Assembly (NCBI GenBank): GCA_001275005.1
Contig: JWZX01002091.1
Coordinates: forward strand, 1 to 26,292
DNA length: 26,292 nucleotides
DNA from: Chrysochromulina tobinii
Lineage: Eukaryota; Haptophyta; Prymnesiales; Chrysochromulinaceae
Reading direction: 5' to 3'
Shown here: one piece after another, positions 7,671 to 15,748 of the stretch
Numbering within the stretch: the stretch's first letter is position 1
How the letters are laid out: every line of letters starts with the position of its first letter
The notes under the pieces: generated by a model
Databases searched by the model: none
What the model saw: the letters and a program-made list of their open reading frames with translations, nothing else
Told to the model about the DNA's origin: nothing
Translations under genes and position numbers: made by a program

Positions 7671-9939
7671 ATGTGGTCGTTTGAACATGTTTGTATTGCA
7701 TGCAGGGCAGGTGCACTATCGCTGTTCGTTCACCCTCGCGGAACGCAAGCCGCTCGCCCCTCTTCGCCTCTTGGGCACGACTTCAAAATGCCCGCGACCG
7801 CCGGGCCCGATGACAAGCGCACCTGGAAACAACCGGCCATTCCGTTGTTGCCAGCGCGTCCCTTGCCCGCTGGTACATTCGACGACCCCTGTCAAGCGCA
7901 ATGGCTGCACAGGCGCTTTTTTCCACCCACGGAGCTGACGGCTCCTTCTCCACATGCCAAGTCTGCAGCCAAATCGCCGCGCCCGCCGAGTGGCAAACCT
8001 CGGGATGCCCAGCCACGCCAGCGACCAGTCACGGCCGCTCCGCGCACGGCTGCTGCTCCGGCGTCGCCGTCCGTCACCTCAACCCCTGGGCCTGCTTTGA
8101 CCCCGCAACCCTCGCACAGCGCGGCGGCGGCTGAGGCGGCCGCGGCGGCCAAAGCTACGGTGCTCTTTGCTGTTGGTGAGCGCGAGGCGGCGGTGGGCGC
8201 GCTGCGGGCTCTGCTACCCGCGCCGACCGGCCTCGTGGAGCGCCGCCGCGCGACCGTCCATCTACTATTGGATTCGCTCGAACTCAGCAGCCTGCGCACC
8301 GATTGCGCGATCTTGCTTCAGGCGGTACGGCGCGCGACGCTGGCGACGCTGCAGGCGGTGCACGCGTGGAAGGGGTGCCTCCGCACGCACTACTCTTACT
8401 TTGCCTCTCTCGACCCAGACGACATGCATTTCTATGTCGGGGGCGTCGACATGCTTCAGAAGATGTGCTCGATGCCAGCTGAATTTGCCTCTCTGATCGC
8501 CTCTGATCGCCTCCCTGTGCCGGCATCTGATGGCCTGTTGCATCCCCTATCAGGGATCAGGTGCTTGGCCTCCTCCCCGCGCCCTCTGCAGAGCCGCTGA
8601 TGAGCCTCTGATGACCTCTGATGATCTCTGATTGCATCCCTCATCAGGTGCTCCTCGCCCTGATGATCTCTGATTCCTTCCCTCATCAGGTGCTCCGACC
8701 TTGGCTTCTTCCCTGCGCCCACCGCGTGGGACCCTCTGCTCCTCCGATGGTTTGGAGAGCCGGTGCCTTGGATCCTCAACCATTACCGGTACGGGGGCGA
8801 CGAGCTCGTCTCCTCCTCCGCCGCCGCCGCCGCCGCCTCCACCGCCGCCGCCGCCGTCGCTGCCTCTGTCGCCGCCCCCGAGCGAGGCGAGAAGCGAGGC
8901 GAGGAGCCGTCCATGGAGCCGCCACCGGCAGTGATGAGGGATGCAATTAGAGGTCATCAGAGTCCATCGGAGGCGGCACTGCCGGCGAGTGCCGCCACAC
9001 GGGCGATGATGAGGGTGATCGTCCCTGCAGTGCGCCCGTTTGTGCCTCAATCACCAGAGGGGGGCTTGGGAGGCGGACCCACGCGAGCACACGTGAGCGC
9101 GGCCCAGGCAGACATGCTCAGCCTCTGCGCCCGGCACGGCACCTACCGCTCCCCTTCGCAGCTCGTGTCCGAGGCGGTCCCTCTCAACGCACCTGGGCGG
9201 ACCAAGCCAGGTCCATTGCATGCTGATTGCCTCCCTCATTGCATGCTGATTGCCTCCCTCGTTGCGAGCCAGGTCCGGGCGAGCGATGGCAGTGCATGCT
9301 GATTGCCTCCCTCATTGCATGCTGATTGCCTCCCTCATTGCGAGCCAGGTCCGGGTGAGCGATGGCAGTACGGCGCCTTCCAAACTCTCCTCTATGGCGC
9401 GGAGATCTATCCGGCGCTGCTGCGTGCACTCCCCGAGTACTTGGACTTCCAGCGCTTGTCCGACGCGGCGAGACTCGTCCAGCGGCTGTACCGCAATCGT
9501 GTGTCCCGGGGGCTCTTCCTGGGGCTCGGCAGCGGCATCGAGCGACAGCGCCAGGCTGAGCGCCTGGCTGCAGCGAAGCTCAAGTTCCGTGCCGCCATGA
9601 TGCTCCAGCGGTACTGGCGTGCAAGGCTGCTGCGGCGCGCGAAGAGCGAGCTCTCCGTTGCGGCGGACCTCGAGGGAAAGCGAGCGCGTGCGGCTGCCCA
9701 AATGGAGGACGCTCATAGGAAAGCATTCAAGGAGTCGTTGAGGCTGATGCGCGAGGGTGCCCTCGTTATGATCCAACGCCGCTCCTGGCATGCTGATTGC
9801 ATGCTGATTGCATGCTGATTGCATGCTGATTGCACCTCCCTCCTTGCATGCAGGTGCTCTCATCATGATCCAACGCCGCTGGAAATGGATCATGCGACGC
9901 AAGCGGCTCGAGGCGCTGCGCCGAGCACGTCCCAACTGA
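7671..9939 (+). CDS. IQ-motif (calmodulin-binding type) protein, four exons
   Basis: Inferred exons are 7671-8464, 8690-9210, 9349-9756 and 9854-9939. Phases agree and the joined frame is 602 residues. ATG 7788 (context AAAATG, MPATAGPDD) may be the real start instead of 7671. The order is a Pro/Ala-rich disordered N-terminus, a helical region, and, across the first junction, QKMCSDLGFFPAPTAWDP followed by LLLRWFGEPVPWILNHY, a continuous sequence that supports the splice. After a second Ala/Pro-rich stretch come three IQ-like motifs: VQRLYRNRVSRG (about 482-493), LQRYWRARLLRR (about 524-535) and IQRRWKWIMRRK (from about 580). The last one is formed by joining exons 3 and 4. IQ motifs bind calmodulin or related EF-hand proteins; no motor or enzyme domain is seen. 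Exon 2 contains a 31-bp reverse copy of the intron repeat (8932-8962). Confidence 0.72.
8465..8689 (+). other. intron 1 of the IQ-motif gene (family A), internally repeated
   Basis: The GT-AG intron splits the codon AT|G. It consists of three units beginning GTGCT at 8465, 8561 and 8648, and the last two start directly after CAG. The next exon begins with a similar sequence at 8690. The units are filled with CTGATGA/CTGATTGC and close on CCCTCATCAG. Any of the three CAGs could act as acceptor; 8689 gives the open joined frame. Confidence 0.65.
8932..8962 (-). repeat. inverted family-A repeat inside exon 2
   Basis: This is the reverse complement of the CTCTGATGACCTCT...ATTGCATCCCTCATC sequence found in intron 1 of the same gene. 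It is read in frame (VMRDAIRGHQS). Bases 8931-8960 start GT, end CAG and are 30 nt long, so either exonised repeat or micro-intron is possible. Confidence 0.6.
9211..9348 (+). other. intron 2 of the IQ-motif gene (family A)
   Basis: AGCCAG|GTCC occurs at the donor and again at the acceptor. Two tandem units of 76 bp carry GCATGCTGATTGCCTCCCTC. A 30-nt copy of the exon junction lies inside the intron (9264-9293) and matches 9340-9369 except for one base. Joining AAG CCA G to GT CCG GGT restores the frame. Confidence 0.75.
9757..9853 (+). other. intron 3 of the IQ-motif gene (family A)
   Basis: The first 26 nt (9757-9782) match the first 26 nt of the following exon (9854-9879) at 23 positions. 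Four GCATGCTGATTGC-type units and a CATGCAG acceptor follow. Splicing at G|GT joins MREG to ALIMIQRRWKW. Confidence 0.75.
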
Positions 9940-9986
9940 CAGCCCGGGCGCTGCGCCGAGCACGTCCCAACTGACAGCCCGGGCGC
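9912..9986 (+). repeat. 35-bp perfect tandem duplication across the stop codon
   Basis: Bases 9912-9951 recur exactly 35 bp downstream, through 9986. The copy includes the TGA at 9937-9939, so the protein end is unchanged and the duplicate lies in the 3' UTR. Confidence 0.9.
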
Positions 9987-10707
9987 ATCGTCACCGCTCC
10001 GGATCACCGAAGCCCAGATCTCCCATAGACCTCCCCCATATCTCCCCCGATCTGTGCTTTGTCTCATCTGCAACCGATCCTCGCGAGATGCAGCGAGATG
10101 CAAAGTCTGCAGCCGCCACGCCCGCAGCAGGCGCGCAGCAGGGTGCACCGTGAGAGGACCGTGAGAGGATGATCTTCGAGTTGCGATTAGAGCGCTTATG
10201 GGCGGGGCGAAAAGGCGGGGATGCCGTGCGTATCGCGTCGAGAGCGCGGAGTTAAAAGCGCGTAACGCGTAAGCCCGAGGTACCCTGTATCGCACCGGCC
10301 GCCTTCGTGTGAAAAGGCTAAAGGGCGGGGAGAGAGATGTCATCCGATCTGTGGAGATAGAGACCGGCTCGTCGTGCTGTATGTGTATCTATCGTTTGAC
10401 CGTCGTGTGCACACCAATCACCATCGCGCATCTTATTCATAATCTCTTTGAAATCGCACACAACACACGCTCTACTAGTACGTAGTTACACAATACGACG
10501 TAGTACGTAGCGAACTTGACGAGGAGATCTTCAACATGTAACTCCATCCGGGCTGCTGCTCAGTCGATGTGTGCTCTCGAATGCTCATGGCGCGCGCGAC
10601 CGGTCGTGTGAGCTGTTTACTTACCGGTCGGATCCATATGGCTCCGCTCTCAAAGAGCACGTGAGGCGCCGTGATGGGCGCAAGCGTATCATGCAAGGCG
10701 GACCATC
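9987..10707. other. convergent intergenic region, no gene seen
   Basis: About 720 bp with small direct repeats (GAGATGCA near 10086-10100, CCGTGAGAGGA near 10149-10168) and no credible coding frame. Transcripts converge here from both sides. Confidence 0.5.
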
Positions 10708-11823
10708 TCAAACGAGCGCCGGCTTGGGCTTCCTTTTCGAGTCGGACTTGGGCGAGGTCGTGCGCAGGGGCGAGACGGATGATTCCGAATTGGAGCAAGT
10801 GCCTTTCGCGTCATTCCCCCAGCCATGATAGGTCGGGCGGCATCGAATCGCGTTGACACTGTCCCACTGCTTCCCCGTCCAAATTTGCCCTGTGGGGAGC
10901 GGGAGGGGGTGGGGCGCCGTCGTGAGCACTTGCATGCTTCCTCTGGGGGAGCAAGCGATCGAAAGGAGCCACATGAAGCGGGGTTGGCAGGGGGGGTTGG
11001 CAGGGGGGGCTTGGCAGGGGGGGACGCAGGGTCGAGCAACCGGCGCTTCGCGCGGGCCGTACGAGAGCGTGCATACAAGTGCTCGCATTCTTGCTTGACC
11101 AGGGCGGAGCCACGCCCAGGATTTGCATGCATTTATTCTGCTTGTCGTCGTGCCACGTGGTGTACTGGGCGACCACCCAGCCGTGCTCGCCGTCGATCTG
11201 CCGAGCGAGACATGGATGAGATATGGACGAGATATGGACGAGATATGGACGAGATATGGACGAGATATGGACGAGATATGGGGGCTCGAGAAGGCTCGAC
11301 GAGTGAGGAGCGAGGGCGCCAGGCGAGGGAGATGCAATCAGGGAGATGCAATCAGGGAGGGCGCCAGGCGAGGGAGGCGACGGGAGCGAAGACGGGGGCG
11401 CGCACCTGGGCGCTCGCGATGCAAAGGTCGGCATCGACGTGCTTCCACATCGGCTGGCCGTTGGCGTCGCGGTTGCATACCTTGGCATACACACCGAGGC
11501 AAGCCACCTGGCACTTGAGCGCCGCCATCTCCGATCCCGGGTTGTCACCCGAAAGGGAAAGCTTCTGGGGAATAAGCTTCGCCGACGTTGCAACCTGTGC
11601 AGGTGGACACGGTGCTCAGCACACATGACCAGCACGCGCTACTACACTCGCGCGATAGAGTTTGAGCTCGTGGTGTGCGGCACACCATCTCCGTTGGAAG
11701 GTAATCGTACATGCCCTTCAATTTGGATGGCGGGGAGCGCTCGTAGCGGCCATCGATCTTGTAGTGGTGGTCTTCGTAAACCAGCCCTTGCTTGGTCGCG
11801 GCCACGTTGACGAGCAGCGACAT
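10708..11823 (-). CDS. small algal domain protein, four exons (NGQPMWKH type)
   Basis: Inferred exons on the minus strand are 11823-11686, 11528-11406, 11197-11131 and 10889-10708, total 169 residues. Exon 1 encodes YKIDGRYERSPPSKLKGMYD. Exon 2 encodes VYAKVCNRDANGQPMWKHVD. Exon 3 encodes IDGEHGWVVAQYTTWHDD. Exon 4 encodes IWTGKQWDS, a Trp-containing stretch and a Ser/Lys-rich tail. The pattern NGxPxWKH, then a short strand, then GWxVxQ is one I associate with a recurrent module of unknown function in microalgal proteins; this is from memory. Frames join cleanly at each site. The last intron requires a GC donor (AAAT|GCATGC) to read on into QIWTGKQW, and is the least certain. Introns are repeat-rich (families A and B). 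Confidence 0.5.
10890..11130 (-). other. last intron of the small algal domain gene (family B, probable GC-AG)
   Basis: Near its 3' end it carries the 16-mer GCATGCAAGTGCTCAC (10937-10922 in transcript direction), then ACGGCGCCCC, a C-rich tract and CCCCACAG. It also contains tandem CCCCCCTGCCAA units (about 10985-11030). Its start, GCATGCAAATCCTGGGCGTGG, loosely resembles the next exon's GGCAAATTTGGACGGG. Confidence 0.5.
11198..11405 (-). other. intron 2 of the small algal domain gene
   Basis: GT-AG (CCCAG|GTGCGC ... CTCGGCAG|ATCGAC), phase 0 at both ends. It contains family A units (CCCTGATTGCATCT twice) and a 12-bp satellite. Confidence 0.6.
11218..11281 (+). repeat. 12-bp tandem repeat (GAGATATGGACG)n
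   Basis: About five near-perfect 12-bp units lie inside the intron of the minus-strand gene. Confidence 0.9.
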
Positions 11824-12027
11824 GAGACTGAGAGGAAATGGTTTTCTGTTTTGGACGGCACAAGTTTTGACCAAGTTTCAAATCGAATTGTGCATGCAAG
11901 AGACAACCCAGCAGATACAAATTTAGTGGATCTCGAACCTCTCGAACTCCGAAATGGGAACGACTTTGCCGACCCTACCCTACGACATGCACGTGAAACT
12001 GCAGCACTAAGGCTCACCGCCCAGCTT

Positions 12028-15000
12028 TTAAACGACCCATGCATTGTCGGGTTGGGTAGGGTTCGGGCTCGGCCTTGCGGGCTTATCGCCGGCGCGGACG
12101 CGGGGGAAGCTCGCACAGAGCGCGTCGAGGCGTGGCACGATCTCGCGGAACTCGGGCCGCTGCTGCGCGTCCAGTTTCCAGCACTCGGAGATCAGGGACC
12201 TCAGCTCGGCCGGCCACTTGCGCGGCATCTCCGGCACGTAGCCTGTGCCGATCGCCCGACGAAATTGTTCGGGCAGCAAGTTTGAGAAGGGCTTCTCGCA
12301 GGAAGCGATCTCGTACGTGACGGTGGCGAACGAGAAGACCTCCGCCTTCGGGCAGTACGGCCTCGAGTTAGCCACCTCGGGCGCCATGTACCGGAGCGAG
12401 CCCGTCTCGCCCGTCAGGTTGCGCGCGAGGGTGTCGCTCGGATCGTTCTTGATTCCCCACAGGGTCGCGAGCCCAAAGTCGAAGAGGACGAGATGGTCGG
12501 GGTCCTCAGGGTCGTGGATGAAGCCGATGTTGTTGGGCTTCACGTCACGGTGCAGGACGCGGTAGCCCGGGAACGCGTCGTCGTGGCAGTACTTGAGGGC
12601 GCGCGCGAGCTGCGCCGCGCAGTGCAGGCTGCGCGAGAGCGGCCAGCGCTTGACTTCGCGCCAGCGCACCCAAAAGGGGACCGTGTCCGGGCCACGTGGC
12701 AACTGCGAGGGGAGCGTGTGGCTGAGCAGCTCGACGATCATGAGTGGGATGCCCTCGTGCTGGCCGAGCGCGTACGCCTTGAGCACGTTCGGGTGGTCCA
12801 TCAACGTCATCATCATGATCTCGCGCTTGAGACCCTCCACGGCAGATGGGATCTCGCGCTTCTCCTTCTTGAGCATCTTGATCGCCGCGGGGCGCCCATC
12901 GAGGCTCGTCTGATGAGCTGTCGCAAACTCGCCTTCACCCAAGTACCTGCACATGGTGAGCTTTGACATGTCGACCACCCGGGTGCCCGCGTCCCCGTCG
13001 GTGGTATACTTGCGGCGCCAGCGGGTGAACTCATGCATATCAGACCCGTGCTGGGTGTAGCCGTCGACGTTGGGCTCTCGTCGCGTTGACCAAGCCTCCG
13101 CCCCCGGCAGCGGCGTCCAAGCTTCACGAGCCGGGCTCGCCGCGTCCGAAATGAGCACGCCGAAGCGAGCGATCGTGTTGAGGGAGCTGCTGCCGCTCGT
13201 GCCGCCCGCCCACGGCGCCGTGCCGGGCGTCTTAGGCGGATCGCGCACGAAGGAGTCAAAGATGGTCGAGAGACGCATGGCGCCTGAGCTCGAAAAGGTC
13301 GCAGAGTTGCGCTCGGTGTTGCTCGCAGGGGAAGCAGGGGAAGCAGGGGAGTTGCCCAGGCTTGTGGAGCCTCTGTGCTGCCTGCCGGGCGCCTCCGAGC
13401 CTAGGGCCGATGAGACCGAGCGCTCGTATGGTTGGATTTCGTCGGCTTGGGTGGGTTTCGTCAAGCGCTCGAATGCTTGGATTTCGTTCGCCTGGTTAGG
13501 TTTCGTCAAGCGTTCGTGTGCTTGGATTTCGTTCGCCTGGTTAGGTTTCGTCAAGCGCTCGTGTGCTCGTCCGGACGAGTCGGACAGTTCCAAGAGCCGT
13601 TCCGAAAGCCGCCGCGACTCGAGCCGCTGATCAAGCGACGCCACCGCCTCCTTTGGCTTGCCGCGCTCGCTCGGGCCCGCATCGCTCGAGGCGCGCACCG
13701 ACTGGGGCGCCGGGTGGAGCTCGAGCTTGGCGTCCTGGCTGCCGTGGAGCTTCTCCGTGGATGGGGATATGAAAGGTCGTTCGGCCCTCGGGAAGATCTC
13801 GGGACGATCTCGGGAAGATCTCGGGAAGATCTCGTCGGACTCGTCCTCGTCGTCCTCTTTGGGGGGTAAGTCGTAGAGGACCTCCCCACTGAGCTTTCGG
13901 ATGCGCCGAGTTGACGAATGGACACGCAGCTGCGCATCGCTCGTGGTTGGAGCGGGGGCATGGGCAGAATCCGGGTCTTGTAGTACCCGCAGTACCTGAT
14001 GAGGGGGGCAATCAGACGCAATCAGACGCAATCAGAATCCGGGTCTTGTAGTACCCGCAGTACCTGATGAGGGGGGCAATCAGACGCAATCAGACGTAAT
14101 CAGAATCCGGGTCTTTAAGGTCCGGCAGTACCTGGACTTCCAACTCGGCACTCTTCCCTCGCGCGCGCCGAGGGGGCTCCGGAGACTCCAGAACGGCCGC
14201 GGCTTTGGTCGCCAGAGGACCCTCGGTGTCGTCATCGTCGTCGAGCCTGGGGCCAAAGAGCATCGCAACAGCGGTCGTGTCGTCGACCAGGCCGCGGCTC
14301 AGGGCCTTGCGCACGACCTGGCGCGCCGCGTCACGTGCCGAGTCGTACTCGCCCTTGAGTAGGATCGTCGCCGCCTCGTCCGCAGTCAGGAGGTCCCACA
14401 CGCCGTCGGTGCACGCGAGCAGCGCGCCGCCCTTGGGGGGCACCGGACATCTGGACCACACAGGCGCGGGGATGACGTAGCTCATGCAGTCGGCGTCGCC
14501 GACGGCGCGGGTGACGGCAAGGCCGCCGGGCCATGCTCGCAGCGGCCCGCCCTCTTTGCCATCTGCCGTCGTCGCGCGGCTGAGCTTGACACCGAGTGCT
14601 TGCAGCCGCGACTGCTCATCTGGATTGATCCCAAGCCGATGGCTCACGCCGAGGGGCGCGTGGCCGTCGGCGTCGACGAGCACTGCGAGAGAGTCGCCGA
14701 CGTTCCACACGTGCAGCTCTTGCCGCGACGCGTTGATGCAGCACACGGTGAGCGTCGAGCCCGAGGTCGTGCCCGACGTGCAGATCTCTTCATGCAGCGT
14801 GCGGAAGCTTGTCACGCACGCCCTGTTCAACTCGGTGCCGCTGCCGTTCCTTGCCTCCTGGACGATGAGCGGCAGGATCCACTGCGCTGCCGATTGTACC
14901 GCATCGTGGCCACCATGCCCATCCGCGATCAGCATGAAGTAGCACCGGTCCCCTGCGAGGCTTGCGCTCTGAGTCATGAAACGGTCCTCACGTTTGAGAT

Positions 15001-15112
15001 TCTTCTGGTAGCCGCCGCACATCACCTGGAGCGCGCCCTTCGACGCACCATGCCGAGATGCTGAGAACGCCGGCCCGCTCGATTTGCTGGGCGAACCCGT
15101 GAACCAAAACAT
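12028..15112 (-). CDS. PP2C protein phosphatase fused to a TKL-like protein kinase
   Basis: Two inferred exons, 15112-14132 and 13995-12028, give 982 residues. The N-terminal PP2C has ADGHGGHD (about 63-70), SGSTLTV (about 117-123), WNVGDS (about 136-141), LAVTRAVGD (about 198-206), CTDGVWD (about 234-240) and VDDTT (about 276-280), so the metal-binding aspartates look intact. After the junction there is an acidic linker, a three-copy 15-residue repeat (HERLTKPNQANEIQA) and a Ser/Pro-rich stretch. The kinase has LGEGEFATAH (about 679-688; third loop glycine replaced by Ala), AAIK (Lys about 700), HRDVKPNN (about 809-816), DFG (about 833-835) and APE (about 865-867). The C-lobe resembles TKL kinases (WPAELRSLISECWKLDAQQ). 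The domains join in frame only if the 136-nt intron is removed; if it is retained, a stop truncates the product after PP2C. ATG 15112 is the first in-frame ATG. Substrate unknown. Confidence 0.8.
13425..13565 (-). repeat. 45-bp repeat, three copies, in the phosphatase-kinase linker
   Basis: Each unit encodes HERLTKPNQANEIQA or a close variant, and a fourth partial unit follows. Nearly all differences are single substitutions. Confidence 0.8.
13793..13836 (-). repeat. 12-bp repeat GAAGATCTCGGG in the linker
   Basis: Near-perfect units encode the EIFPRSSRD-type acidic/Ser stretch of the kinase linker. Confidence 0.7.
13996..14131 (-). other. intron joining PP2C and kinase exons (family A, two tandem 68-nt units)
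   Basis: GT-AG, phase 0. Both units begin GTACTGC and end CCCCCCTCATCAG. The first 30 nt of unit 2 (14063-14034) are identical to the first 30 nt of the following exon (13995-13966), and unit 1 (14131-14102) matches at 25 of 30. The rest of each unit is CTGATTGCGTCTGATTGC-type repeat. Confidence 0.82.
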
Positions 15113-15748
15113 GCTGGCTGGGCCGCGTCTCCGTCTTGGTGCTGTCGACGGGCGTCCAAAAAGGTCTCCTGATGTGCGTCTAAAAAAATCTCCAACTAGA
15201 AAGTGATGATTCAAGAATCCAATCACGTATTTATAGAAACGCCCAAAATGCAGCGACCGACACAAAGTTCGAATGAAAGCCAACGTCGCGTGATTCGTTG
15301 TGTGTCAAGTCAAAACAGGACCACACAGTACCGCGGCGCTTATGTGCAAGCGCGTCCTCGGGGAGGCGCGTTTACATAATTGCCTTACTGGCAACCATGA
15401 CTGGCAACAGGCCAGAAAGCGGGGCGCCGCGAGGTGAGACTTTTGACTTTCGCCCAGATGGCGACGGGGAGCGCTGCGCCAATCACGGCGGCGAGCGAGA
15501 TGAGGCGCCGCGCAGGTGGTGAAGTCTGAAGAGTTTTTCGAGCCGCGTTCTATTACTATTCTATTGAGTCAACACACTACTTACTAACAGCTGGCCGCGT
15601 GGTACCGTACAGTAGCACCGTACAGTAGCATCGGTACGCTACGTTGACCAGAAGATGGCTGTACATGATACAGCTCTGCACTACGCCGTAGTACGCAGCA
15701 CACGAAACCGCCCAGCTCCTAACATCGTAAACGGTCACTACACAGTAT
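15113..15748. promoter_or_regulatory. intergenic region upstream of the phosphatase-kinase gene
   Basis: About 640 bp lies between two minus-strand genes. On the minus strand there is CTATAAATAC at 15228-15237, about 120 bp upstream of the ATG, with ATTGG (inverted CCAAT) at 15218-15222. These are candidate core-promoter elements. A direct repeat ACCGTACAGTAGCA lies near 15602-15632. No coding frame is supported. Confidence 0.4.

Noticed and set aside
7671-7787. N-terminal extension of the IQ-motif protein as certain coding
   Set aside because: The context of ATG 7671 is weak and ATG 7788 is better. The longer frame is kept as the outer limit only.
8621-8950. Plus-strand frame with a long Pro run from CCGCCGCCG
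   Set aside because: It is in a different frame from the continuous WFGEPVPWILNHY reading that joins exon 1 to exon 3 of the IQ-motif gene.
12045-12060. Telomere-like TTGGGTAGGGTTCGGG
   Set aside because: It is a single imperfect match inside the kinase coding end, not a tandem array.
11662-12285. 207-codon plus-strand open frame
   Set aside because: It is antisense to the kinase 3' end and to exon 1 of the small domain gene, with no recognisable domain.
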